DNA of 7,522 nucleotides from JAUWMV01 sp964562425 (lineage in GTDB: Bacteria > UBP14 > UBA6098 > B30-G16): positions 1 to 7,522 of the forward strand of contig CAZLTJ010000102.1 in the NCBI GenBank assembly GCA_964562425.1. Reading direction: 5' to 3'. Of this stretch, positions 1-7,358 are shown in pieces. Position 1 is the stretch's first letter; every line of letters begins with the position of its first letter. Below the pieces are notes generated by a model. That model searched no databases. It saw only the letters and a list, made by a program, of their open reading frames with translations, and had not been told where the DNA came from. The translations under genes and the position numbers were made by a program.

Positions 1-2
1 AT

Positions 3-263
3 GATACAAGTCGGTGTATTGCAAGCGGTGTTGATAGCTCAAGTATAACTGTTACTGTAACAATCGATGGCGATTCTGCGGAAGATGTAACCAGTGAATG
101 TGCAATTGTCTCATTTTTTGGTATGTATAGAATTACATGGGAATACGAAGACCTACCATATAGTGAGAGATTGTTATTCTGTGTTAATGCTTCCGATTTG
201 GCAGGTAATGCTGCGCGTACATTCTGCGAGGATTGGACAACTTGCGATCCAGACTCTGTCGAA
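3..263 (+). repeat. Ig-like module, copy 1 (truncated by window edge)
   Basis: This is the C-terminal two thirds of a module, ending with the linker residues TTCDPDSVE. Over positions 1-245 it matches 367-611 with 12 base differences by hand count (about 95% identity). Seven of these are synonymous and the rest give four amino-acid changes (V to A, F to S, N to D, G to S). The offset to copy 2 is 366 bp, or 122 codons. It keeps the Cys residues of SRC, SEC, LFC, FCED and TTC. Confidence 0.9.
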
Positions 264-1259
264 CCAGACACAGTCGATATCTGTCCACCTGTTATTAGAT
301 TAGAATATCCTTTGCGAATAACTTGTTTATATCCCGATTCCGGACGGATAATTTTCGATTGTTGGGATGATACAAGTCGGTGTATTGCAAGCGGTGTTGA
401 TAGCTCAAGTATAACTGTTACAGTAACAATCGACGGCGATTCTGCGGAAGATGTAACCAGTGAATGTGCAATTGCCTCAAGTTTTGGAATGTATAGAATT
501 ACATGGGAATACGAAGATCTGCCATATAGTGAGAGATTATTATTCTGCGTTGATGCTTCCGATTTGGCAAGTAATGCTGCGCGTACATTCTGCGAGGATT
601 GGACAACTTGCGGTGAACCAGACACTGTCGATATCTGTCCACCTGTTATTAGATTAGAATATCCTTTGCGGATAACTTGCTTATATCCCGATTCCGGGCG
701 GATAATAATCAACTGTTTGGATCTTGATACAGGTCGCTGTGCTATTGCAACCGGTGTTGACAGCTCCAGTATAACTGTTACAGTAACAATCGAAGGATAC
801 ACACCAAAAGATGTAACCAGTGAATGCGCAATAGTCTCACATTTAAGTGGATATAAAATTACATGGGAGTATGAAGACCTACCGTATGACAAGAGTTTAC
901 TATTCTCTGTTCATGCTTCAGATTTGGCAAATAACGTTGCTGATAAGTTCTATACATTCTACGGGGAATGGATTAACGACACATCGCTCGTCATTCTCAG
1001 ACATCCGACAATTCAGGTGTATCCAAACCCATTTAACAAAAAATGTGATATCTTGATACATTCGCCAATAGAACCATTAAACATTGTATATATTTACGAC
1101 ATATTTGGGAAACAAGTTGAGAAATTCGGGTGTTTCGAAATGATTTCCAATTCGTACCGCTTGGAATGGGATGGATCCGCTCATCCTTCAGGCATATATA
1201 TTATACGTGCAACAGCTGGAAATTATGATCAAGTGATGCGAATATTGCTAATAAAATAG
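3..1259 (+). CDS. Partial T9SS-exported repetitive surface protein (C-terminal 418 residues)
   Basis: The reading frame is open from the left edge (first full codon at 3) to the TAG stop at 1257-1259, so the N-terminus, including any signal peptide, lies outside the window. The visible part has one incomplete and two complete modules of about 118-122 residues (3-263, 264-617, 618-about 980). Each contains phrases such as 'GVDSSSITVTVTI', 'ITWEYEDLPY' and 'ASDLAxN', which resemble bacterial Ig-like domains of extracellular proteins. The last 80 residues form a T9SS type A sorting domain with VYPNPFN and HPSGIYIIRA. The family rule is that this domain directs outer-membrane passage and is then usually removed while the protein is attached to the surface or released. 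The modules are cysteine-rich: eight Cys in a full copy, five in the last one. The specific role, such as adhesin or enzyme appendage, cannot be told because any N-terminal domain is missing. The ATG at 123 lies inside a module and is not the start. The gene converges on sprA, whose product would export it. Confidence 0.9.
   Translation, partial: DTSRCIASGVDSSSITVTVTIDGDSAEDVTSECAIVSFFGMYRITWEYEDLPYSERLLFCVNASDLAGNAARTFCEDWTTCDPDSVEPDTVDICPPVIRLEYPLRITCLYPDSGRIIFDCWDDTSRCIASGVDSSSITVTVTIDGDSAEDVTSECAIASSFGMYRITWEYEDLPYSERLLFCVDASDLASNAARTFCEDWTTCGEPDTVDICPPVIRLEYPLRITCLYPDSGRIIINCLDLDTGRCAIATGVDSSSITVTVTIEGYTPKDVTSECAIVSHLSGYKITWEYEDLPYDKSLLFSVHASDLANNVADKFYTFYGEWINDTSLVILRHPTIQVYPNPFNKKCDILIHSPIEPLNIVYIYDIFGKQVEKFGCFEMISNSYRLEWDGSAHPSGIYIIRATAGNYDQVMRILLIK
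249..278 (+). repeat. 15-bp tandem duplication in the inter-module linker
   Basis: Two adjacent 15-bp units (249-263 and 264-278) share CCAGAC, three variable bases, then GTCGA plus one base. They encode PDSVE and PDTVD. The equivalent linker between copies 2 and 3 has one unit only (618-632). This accounts for the longer spacing at this junction and is an in-frame linker length change. Confidence 0.75.
264..617 (+). repeat. Ig-like module, copy 2 (complete)
   Basis: This complete module of 118 residues runs from PDTVDICPPV to DWTTCGE. It carries eight cysteines, in ICPP, ITCLY, DCWD, SRC, SEC, LFC, FCED and TTC. Its first 29 codons (264-350) match copy 3 (618-704) with only four base changes, all synonymous. 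The rest matches copy 1 at about 95% but copy 3 much less well. The GVDSSSITVTVTI and ASDLAxNAA phrases fit a beta-sandwich Ig-like fold. This is a similarity of pattern, not a database match. Confidence 0.9.
618..980 (+). repeat. Ig-like module, copy 3 (diverged, last before sorting domain)
   Basis: This is the last and most divergent module. The offset from copy 2 is 354 bp at the module start and 360 bp at the conserved ACATGG near 861, because one residue is added at each of two places (NCLDLDTGR and RCAIA). It has five cysteines. The positions that are Cys in LFC, FCED and TTC of the earlier copies read LFS, FYG and no Cys here. The right boundary is approximate, since the module runs into a short linker before the sorting domain. 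Confidence 0.85.
1011..1256 (+). other. T9SS type A C-terminal sorting domain of the surface protein
   Basis: The segment starts IQVYPNPFN (VYPNPFN at 1017-1037), continues with the strand-like IVYIYDIFGKQVE, and ends with WDGSAHPSGIYIIRA and QVMRILLIK directly before the stop. This order (YPNPF, then I/V-YD-x-x-GK-V, then W, PSGxYxI, and a hydrophobic/basic end) is the signature of the Por/T9SS C-terminal sorting domain (type A family). FlgD-type Ig domains are a related fold. The strictly C-terminal position and adjacent sprA favour a sorting signal. Confidence 0.9.
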
Positions 1260-1299
1260 ATGCGTATTCAAATGTTATTGTAAAGTGAATAGATGCATC
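1259..1299 (+). other. Weak imperfect hairpin just after the surface-protein stop
   Basis: GATGC (1259-1263) pairs with GCATC (1295-1299), and TATTCA (1265-1270) pairs with TGAATA (1286-1291). The two stems are separated by an asymmetric bulge and close a 15-nt AT-rich loop. No clear T-run follows. It could protect the mRNA 3' end or be chance pairing in AT-rich DNA. Confidence 0.25.
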
Positions 1300-1321
1300 A
1301 TAAGAAATATCGAAACTTCTC

Positions 1322-1361
1322 AGAACTAAAACATTGGACATGCTCAAGGAAAGAACTAAAA
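1322..1361. repeat. Direct repeat AGAACTAAAA flanking one palindrome arm
   Basis: AGAACTAAAA occurs at 1322-1331 and again, without mismatch, at 1352-1361, exactly 30 bp apart. The first copy lies just outside the left arm of the inverted repeat and the second lies in its loop. Read on the - strand, each 30-bp half-unit is one palindrome arm followed by TTTTAGTTCT. Confidence 0.7.
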
Positions 1362-1379
1362 TCCTGGAGCATGTCCAAT
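1333..1379. terminator. Perfect 13-bp inverted repeat between convergent genes, likely bidirectional terminator
   Basis: ATTGGACATGCTC (1333-1345) is the exact reverse complement of GAGCATGTCCAAT (1367-1379). After one mismatch, AGGA (1347-1350) pairs with TCCT (1362-1365), leaving an 11-nt loop. The stem begins 73 nt after the surface-protein stop and 35 nt after the sprA stop. Short T-runs follow on both strands: TTTT at 1385-1388 on +, and TTTT read from 1331 to 1328 on -. The T-runs are modest, so efficiency as a terminator is inferred from position and stem strength. Confidence 0.6.
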
Positions 1380-1414
1380 TAGGATTTTGTAACTTATTAT
1401 TATTACAACAGAAT

Positions 1415-4400
1415 TTAGAAAAGCCTTCTGCCACCAACACTACGACTTCCTCCAAACGAAAACTGAACCCACATTCGCACATCCCGTATATATGTTGTAA
1501 TATACGGTTTGCGAATTTTATCTGTATCGTTAGTGATCTCTATCTGCATACCCGCTATTGCATTTTTGGAAAGACTATACGAAAGTTGAGGCCTTATTGT
1601 CAGATGAGAAGTATGTCTCGTTGGTGTTTTTGTTGTGCTTGTGGAATTCCATGATTCGGATTTATTAACAGAATAATTGACATTAAGAGTAAAATCGAGA
1701 TTATTTTCTAAGGTTATTTTTCCTAAAATTGGGATTTTCAATCCCTGCGATGTTCTTATTGCATATCGTACTACGACATCTAAGCCAGACTTATTGTTGT
1801 CTGAATAGTTAAGTTGTGTTCCAGTAAAGTTTTCGTTTTTTAAGAATTCAAGGTTATATCTCAAATCGAGAGTCCATCCGCCTTTCATGTTAAATGTCAT
1901 TCCTAATAAGGGCTGGAATTTATTCTCAGTTATTTTCTGTGAGAATTCCTCGTTTGTATAGGTAGCGGTAGTTTTTCTTAACCAATTACTTGTTGAGGTT
2001 ACAGAATTAGCGAATGATTTGAAGAATTTGGATTTGTTAATGAAACCCCAATTCGCTGTTATATCGGGAAGTTTATGAGAAATCGTCTTCTTATTGTCGG
2101 TATTTGTATAATTTGCATTCCTAGTAAAATTGTATGAAAACTTTAACGTTATATCGGATGGTAATTTAGTGCCGGATGAAGCATCAAAAGTATGAGTATT
2201 TGTTGTGGATGGAGAGAGTCTTCCATCCGATAGTTCTCCTTCGTATGCAGATACACCCGGATCGGAGTTAATCCCAAATTGGAATAATTTATCTGGTCGT
2301 CTGGTTAAATTCGGTGCATTGATTGTGGAATTCCAATTGAAAGTAGCTCGTAGGTTATCAAATTTAGCTAGGAGATTCTTTATACTTGAAGACTTTTCTC
2401 CTTTTGCAGCCTTGCTGAATAATTTATCCCAATACAAAGTATAATCTGCACGTACGGTTCTGTTTTGAGTAGCTTGACCAAAAGTTCCTTCCTGAGGTGA
2501 TCGAGTATCTTCATGATATTTGCTTGTGAAATCATATCGTTGAGTAAGGAATTCTAAATTGTCTGGACTCCAGTGAAGACCGGTATTGAGATCCTTTGAC
2601 ATAGCTTTACCTACAACAAAAGGTGGACCCAATGAGATGAAATCTGTTTTGTGTATGTCTCGGTCAAGGTGAAGTCCAACATCAGCGGTTACATTCTTGA
2701 ATGGTTCAAATTTAAGCTTTGTATCATGTCTTAAGTATCGTGTGTATTTTTTGTCTGGAGTTCCTAATTGATCGAACGACAGTGTTTTATCTGATGTTAC
2801 TGTTGTGGTAAATATAAGCGACGTTGGACGAATAGCATTTAAAGTTTTAGAAAGCAGGAAAGATGTGATATCCGAACTTTCACTAGATGTTGAGTCTTTA
2901 ATCACACCTGTTGTTTTTATCCTTTTTATTGTGTCTTTCCTCAGACCAAGAGAGTAGTTATGGGTGAAAGTATAGTTTGAACGTATATTTTTCGGATATC
3001 TTGGTGATCTTTCTTTTGTTCTTAAATAGCTATAGTTTATCTTGTTTGGGACAACAAGTAAATCCAAAATTGGTGTTCGGCTTTCCGGAGCTACACCAAT
3101 GCCTGGAAGCGAAATGGATTGCGAGTTTATTACAGTTTTTTCTTCGTTGCGTAATGAATCAGAAAGAACTACATCAGATCCGGTTTTAAGGCGTGGAGTG
3201 CTAGTCTCATGAGTTTTGACATAGCTGAGAGGTAATGAAACGTTCCATCTTGGCGGAAAGAATTTGCCGAATATGAAGGTGCAATTATAACTCAGTGTTT
3301 TCGTAAAAGCTTGAGCAATTGTACTAGATAGCCTGGATTGACCATATCCTCTTTGGGTAGTTTCGCTTGTTAACCCGTGAAAGTCGTCGTCTCTTTGGTT
3401 ATACGATACATTAAATCTAGCAAAATCAGCCATATCTATAGATAGCTCGGTTTTATATGCCATACCATTATCTATTCTTGCGTTAGTTAGTATTAGTTCA
3501 TCGCACCAAATCTCACCGCTTATTGGAAAGTTTGGATCTGGGTTAATAATTCCAATTTCGAAATATGTTACTCTAGTTAGTGTCGGTTGTCCAATAATTG
3601 TATAATAACCTTTTCCATGAGAAGCTAATTTAGTATTGGGTATATCTTCAAGATCAGGGTTGTTAAGTCGACGATAGTATTCCTCTTTGAATGATGTAAT
3701 CTCATTGAATTCTATTTCAACTTTATTATTCTCGCTCCATCCGTTTTCTAATTGCATCGTTCTATATTCGTAGTAATTTCCTCGAGTGTCACCTATTCGG
3801 AATAATAACACTGAGGTTTCACCTTCAACACCTGTGCTATCAAAATATACCCACATCTTTAGTTTTTTATACCGTGTATAGTCCTGGTATTGATCATCTG
3901 AAAGTGTTTTATAAGCCTTTACTGTATCAAGAGGAGGGATGTATTTGTATTTTAGTGATAGAGAACGTTCTGCCATCGTAATACCGGTTGTTTGATTTAC
4001 AGGAATATACACATCGGGTGGAGGAGTATAGTCAGTATTTTCATCTGTACTTATTACTGATATTTCAAGTTTATCTGAGTTACTCCGCCATTGGTTCTCT
4101 ACGAAATCAATCGATACAATTGATATTTCGTCATCAGGAATTTTCGAGAAATTTGCACCGGGGGAATCGACCCCTCGCAGCCAAAGTCTTATGTATTTAA
4201 TCTGTTTAAAATCAGATGATGGATTACCCACTTGTTTTCTTCGCCAGACTTTTCCATCTTCTACAAATGTGAAAATTGTATCTCTAATTGGAATTCTTAA
4301 AAGTCGCCAACCTTTTATGGTGCTTGTTCCTGAAACCAGAAATGCATTTGAGGAGAGATCTATTTCATATGAGAAATAATCGTTTATACCATCCAGTGAA

Positions 4401-7327
4401 CCGTTTCGATTGATATCTTCTGTATCGGGTCTTGGTCGTCCACCGTACATAACATCGGTTCCATTTCCTTCTGTACCGTTTATTTTGTCATATCTATATT
4501 TATTTGAGTAATCATAATTATCTCCAGAGGGATCGAGTGGATCTCTGTTTGGAAAAACTGTTGCAAACATATCTTTCATCTCGTTCAATGACATTCCTGA
4601 TGTATCGATCCCTGCAAGATGTAAATAATATCCATATTCATCATCGTTTTTTAGTCCATCTATGCCAATATCCTCACCCTCTTCTAATATATGATTATAT
4701 CGATTATCTCTAAGTTTGTCTTCTGTATTAAGAATATCATTATCATTGGCATCCTCAGATATAACACCAATATCTACGGTAAGAATTCCTACATTTCCCC
4801 TTACCCGAATCTCCATAAACTGAGTATTATGTTGGTCATGATACGAGGAATTAAGATATTGCATAATACCTCCCCAAACCATGGAATCAGATGCAACAGT
4901 TGTTGTATCAAAATATTGAATTTTAAGGTAATCCATAGTACTTGTGGTACCTGTTGTAATACGGTTAGGAAAAACTTCTTGAGCATACACTTTTTCATAA
5001 GGATTGAACCATATAATCTTAGCTCGGTTCTGGTTTTCAAAATCTGGAGGTGGGCTTGCTAAAGTCCAGTTTGTTCTGATAATTGAAATCGAGCTTCTCA
5101 TTCTGCTACTTTCGAAATCATCTATGTAGGCTTCACCAGAGGTGTTTGGTGTAGAATACAATTTTGCAGCTTCAGCCTTGAATATTGTTCGGGATGGAAC
5201 ATCTGTTTGAATTAGTGGAATTGCATCCACCATTTCTGTGAGAAAAGGTACATCAGCTGATAGTCTAAGATCAGTATCTAATATGTATGCACTGGTAGGC
5301 TCTCTTCCAACCTGAGGTCTTTCAATAGGAGAAGTAACATTTTTATATAAACCAGTGAGTCCAAACCAGGAGTCATCACCAAGGTTATATTGAATACGTG
5401 ATCCCAAAAGTGTTTTTTGCTTGATAGAGAAAAATGGCTGAGCTTCAAAAGTTATACGTATATTAGCGTTAGGATCTTTTGCTCTGTCTGATATAAATCT
5501 TATCTGTCCAATCTCATATAAAATCGTGTAGTCTTGATTTCGTATAAGTTTTTCCCCGTTGAGTGTTACTGCCTCACTTCCTTTTATAATACTATATGTA
5601 CCTAAGGATTGTTGCGAGCTGAAGCCTTTGAGTTCACCAAAAATAAACATATGAGAATTTTCACTCATTTCAGTTATGTCTGTAGAACTGTATATCATAG
5701 GATTTCTCAAAGAATCGGGGAAATCAATCAGAGCAGGTGAAAGAAATAAATCGATTTCTTTTGGGTCAAAGGGGTGTGGGACAGGGAAAATTAATTCACC
5801 TCTTGAAGGATCCAGAAATCTCAGGTTTTGATCTACTAAACCGTCAGGTTCAGGATTTCCATTTTCGTCGAGGCTGTCCATGCCATACCATTCAAGCAAG
5901 TAAACAAATGGATTGTTTGGGATTGAATTCGTTGTGTCGCTAGAATTACCAAAATATCTGAAAAGTTTTATATAAGTCGTAAGAAGGTCAATATCTGTTT
6001 TACCAAGATCATAAACATTACGCCATTCAAATTCCCAGCATGGGTGGGAAGGAGGCATATTAGCAGGTTTGATTAATTTTAGAATTATATAATTTGAATC
6101 ACGAATTGCTCCCACCGAATCAGTTATGCCTGTTGGTCGTTTTATGACATATTTAACTGCAAGAACTTCTCCATCATATGCAGATATTTTAAGTCGAAAC
6201 CAACCACCTCGAGGAGAATAATAATACCGATCAGTGTCAATTTTTTTAAAATAACCTACGACACTATCTGGATATCCTATAATATCCAGAGGATTTATAA
6301 AGGCTGCTCCTAAAGTTGTGCTAAGGTCGGAACTATATCTTGGATCATCGCTTGTTATATATAATTCAAATTCCGTTATAGAGTCTCCAGATGCTGTGTG
6401 AGATGCAAAAATATCCTCTATATAGAAATAAGTTCTCTTTTTGTATTCATAATCATATTTCTTGATGTTTCTTTTATCTATTTCAGGTCTGACAGTAATT
6501 TGACTAGTGTTACCTTTTTCCTGACTTGCAATTGCAGTGATATTCCAATCACCTACTTGAAATTCGCTTTTAATACCGAAAAGACCTTGAATGCTTTCGC
6601 TATATCCAACAAGCTCAGCACCTTGTAACGATAATGTTGTATTCCCGGCTTCTATGTTATGAATTACATCATCTTCTTCACCGGTATATTTGATATTTAT
6701 AGTATTTTCCAGTTCGGTTTGACGATGACTGTCCTGATCCACCCGTACTTCGATTTTAGAACCTATATTTCCAGTAATAGTGAACCGAGATTCCTGTTCC
6801 ATTTGAAGTTGTGGCCATTTGCTCCCATAATAATTCTCGGTATTTTTCCATTGACTTCGACCAGCCATTGTAACTTTGTATAAACCTGAAACTCCAAGTC
6901 CTGCTCCACCAGTGCCGATAAATGTTCTTAAACCAGGTGGTAGATCCATAGGAATTTCAAACTTCACTTCCCGTTCTTTATATTCTTTATGTGCTGTTCT
7001 AAGACTTTTTCTCCATTCAGCCCATTGCAAATCATACATGAATTCTTCGATAGAGATAGCTCGGGGTGCATAAACTTCGATTCCATTTATTGTTTCATGA
7101 AGAAATACTACGCCTAATTCAAAATTAGCAACAGCCCAACGTTCTATGGAAACTGCATTAAAGTTTAAAGAAGCAATATTTTCTCTTAACTCTAATGGAT
7201 CAGGTTCGAGTCGATCCTGGAGTGGGAGGAAATATCGTCCTTTCTCCTCAAGATGTATGGTCCATTGACCTAATACAGAGGAAACCAACAAAAATAACAA
7301 AAATATTAGAAAGATTTTGGTGTGCAT
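1415..7327 (-). CDS. sprA: T9SS outer-membrane translocon SprA/Sov
   Basis: This 1970-residue protein is a homologue of SprA (Flavobacterium) and Sov (Porphyromonas), the giant beta-barrel pore that moves T9SS cargo across the outer membrane. The Flavobacterium structure has 36 strands and partners PorV and a plug protein. Family stretches visible here are: GNIGSKIEVRVDQD (186-199), YTGEEDDVIHNIEAGN (214-229), GLFGIKSEFQVG (248-259), DGLVDQNLRFLDP with GELIFPVPHPF (about 495-520), GSEAVTLNGEKL to RITFEAQPFF (583-633), AYIDDFESS (733-741), PDTEDINRNGSLDG (967-980), LSLKYKYIPP (1123-1132), GEIWCDELIL (1271-1280), FQPLLGM (1804-1810) and a C-terminal phenylalanine typical of outer-membrane barrels. 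A signal peptide is present. It has three cysteines (430, 1275, 1349). It is shorter than the roughly 2,400-2,500 residues of the studied proteins. The ATG at 7327 is set by an in-frame stop four codons upstream (TAG at 7336-7334). No frameshift or internal stop is seen. Confidence 0.96.
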   Translation of the reverse strand: MHTKIFLIFLLFLLVSSVLGQWTIHLEEKGRYFLPLQDRLEPDPLELRENIASLNFNAVSIERWAVANFELGVVFLHETINGIEVYAPRAISIEEFMYDLQWAEWRKSLRTAHKEYKEREVKFEIPMDLPPGLRTFIGTGGAGLGVSGLYKVTMAGRSQWKNTENYYGSKWPQLQMEQESRFTITGNIGSKIEVRVDQDSHRQTELENTINIKYTGEEDDVIHNIEAGNTTLSLQGAELVGYSESIQGLFGIKSEFQVGDWNITAIASQEKGNTSQITVRPEIDKRNIKKYDYEYKKRTYFYIEDIFASHTASGDSITEFELYITSDDPRYSSDLSTTLGAAFINPLDIIGYPDSVVGYFKKIDTDRYYYSPRGGWFRLKISAYDGEVLAVKYVIKRPTGITDSVGAIRDSNYIILKLIKPANMPPSHPCWEFEWRNVYDLGKTDIDLLTTYIKLFRYFGNSSDTTNSIPNNPFVYLLEWYGMDSLDENGNPEPDGLVDQNLRFLDPSRGELIFPVPHPFDPKEIDLFLSPALIDFPDSLRNPMIYSSTDITEMSENSHMFIFGELKGFSSQQSLGTYSIIKGSEAVTLNGEKLIRNQDYTILYEIGQIRFISDRAKDPNANIRITFEAQPFFSIKQKTLLGSRIQYNLGDDSWFGLTGLYKNVTSPIERPQVGREPTSAYILDTDLRLSADVPFLTEMVDAIPLIQTDVPSRTIFKAEAAKLYSTPNTSGEAYIDDFESSRMRSSISIIRTNWTLASPPPDFENQNRAKIIWFNPYEKVYAQEVFPNRITTGTTSTMDYLKIQYFDTTTVASDSMVWGGIMQYLNSSYHDQHNTQFMEIRVRGNVGILTVDIGVISEDANDNDILNTEDKLRDNRYNHILEEGEDIGIDGLKNDDEYGYYLHLAGIDTSGMSLNEMKDMFATVFPNRDPLDPSGDNYDYSNKYRYDKINGTEGNGTDVMYGGRPRPDTEDINRNGSLDGINDYFSYEIDLSSNAFLVSGTSTIKGWRLLRIPIRDTIFTFVEDGKVWRRKQVGNPSSDFKQIKYIRLWLRGVDSPGANFSKIPDDEISIVSIDFVENQWRSNSDKLEISVISTDENTDYTPPPDVYIPVNQTTGITMAERSLSLKYKYIPPLDTVKAYKTLSDDQYQDYTRYKKLKMWVYFDSTGVEGETSVLLFRIGDTRGNYYEYRTMQLENGWSENNKVEIEFNEITSFKEEYYRRLNNPDLEDIPNTKLASHGKGYYTIIGQPTLTRVTYFEIGIINPDPNFPISGEIWCDELILTNARIDNGMAYKTELSIDMADFARFNVSYNQRDDDFHGLTSETTQRGYGQSRLSSTIAQAFTKTLSYNCTFIFGKFFPPRWNVSLPLSYVKTHETSTPRLKTGSDVVLSDSLRNEEKTVINSQSISLPGIGVAPESRTPILDLLVVPNKINYSYLRTKERSPRYPKNIRSNYTFTHNYSLGLRKDTIKRIKTTGVIKDSTSSESSDITSFLLSKTLNAIRPTSLIFTTTVTSDKTLSFDQLGTPDKKYTRYLRHDTKLKFEPFKNVTADVGLHLDRDIHKTDFISLGPPFVVGKAMSKDLNTGLHWSPDNLEFLTQRYDFTSKYHEDTRSPQEGTFGQATQNRTVRADYTLYWDKLFSKAAKGEKSSSIKNLLAKFDNLRATFNWNSTINAPNLTRRPDKLFQFGINSDPGVSAYEGELSDGRLSPSTTNTHTFDASSGTKLPSDITLKFSYNFTRNANYTNTDNKKTISHKLPDITANWGFINKSKFFKSFANSVTSTSNWLRKTTATYTNEEFSQKITENKFQPLLGMTFNMKGGWTLDLRYNLEFLKNENFTGTQLNYSDNNKSGLDVVVRYAIRTSQGLKIPILGKITLENNLDFTLNVNYSVNKSESWNSTSTTKTPTRHTSHLTIRPQLSYSLSKNAIAGMQIEITNDTDKIRKPYITTYIRDVRMWVQFSFGGSRSVGGRRLF
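4379..4417 (-). other. Dockerin-like Ca2+-binding loop 2 in SprA
   Basis: Residues 971-983 read DINRNGSLDGIND, with D971, N973, N975, G976, D979 and N982/D983 at the loop positions of the DxNxDGxxNxxD motif. It sits in the PDTEDINR segment, which from memory is conserved in Bacteroidota SprA proteins. A structural calcium site is therefore plausible but not shown. Confidence 0.45.
4718..4753 (-). other. Dockerin-like Ca2+-binding loop 1 in SprA
   Basis: Residues 859-870 read DANDNDILNTED. Acidic or amide residues sit at loop positions 1 (D859), 3 (N861), 5 (N863), 9 (N867) and 12 (D870), as in the DxNxDGxxNxxD calcium loop of dockerins and EF-hand-like repeats. Metal binding is inferred from the pattern. 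Confidence 0.4.
7268..7327 (-). other. Sec signal peptide of SprA
   Basis: Residues 1-20 have a short basic start (MHTK), a long hydrophobic core (IFLIFLLFLLV) and a cleavage-type end SSVLG before Q21, with V at -3 and G at -1. No cysteine follows the core, so this is not a lipoprotein signal. It fits export through Sec before barrel assembly in the outer membrane. Confidence 0.85.
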
Positions 7328-7336
7328 AATACTCTA
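7328..7336 (-). promoter_or_regulatory. Weak ribosome-binding region of sprA
   Basis: Upstream of the ATG the - strand reads TTAGAGTATT. AGAG (7335-7332) is the only purine-rich match to a Shine-Dalgarno site and lies just 4 nt from the start. The in-frame TAG at 7336-7334 rules out a longer protein. Weak Shine-Dalgarno sites and AT-rich leaders are common in Bacteroidota relatives. Confidence 0.35.
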
Positions 7337-7358
7337 ATTTTGCGAATTAATTAGTTGA

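Noticed and set aside
1..980. CRISPR-like or satellite repeat array
   Set aside because: The period is 354-366 bp, the repeats are in frame and differ mostly by synonymous changes, and there are no short repeats with unique spacers. They are protein modules.
94..1056. Small + strand reading frames (94-303, 460-657, 847-1056) that resemble one another
   Set aside because: They are out-of-frame shadows of the three modules. Their likeness comes from the DNA repeat, not from a separate gene family.
123..1259. Full-length gene starting at the ATG at 123
   Set aside because: The frame is open to the left edge and its sequence before 123 matches the same part of copy 2. The ATG is an internal Met of a module, and no signal peptide follows it.
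1201..1482. 93-codon - strand frame spanning both gene ends
   Set aside because: It overlaps the ends of both well-supported genes out of frame, includes the palindrome, and shows no recognisable protein pattern.
1334..7073. Various + strand frames of 62-123 codons opposite sprA
   Set aside because: All lie antisense to an intact, conserved coding sequence and have compositions expected of shadow frames. None shows a domain or a convincing start.
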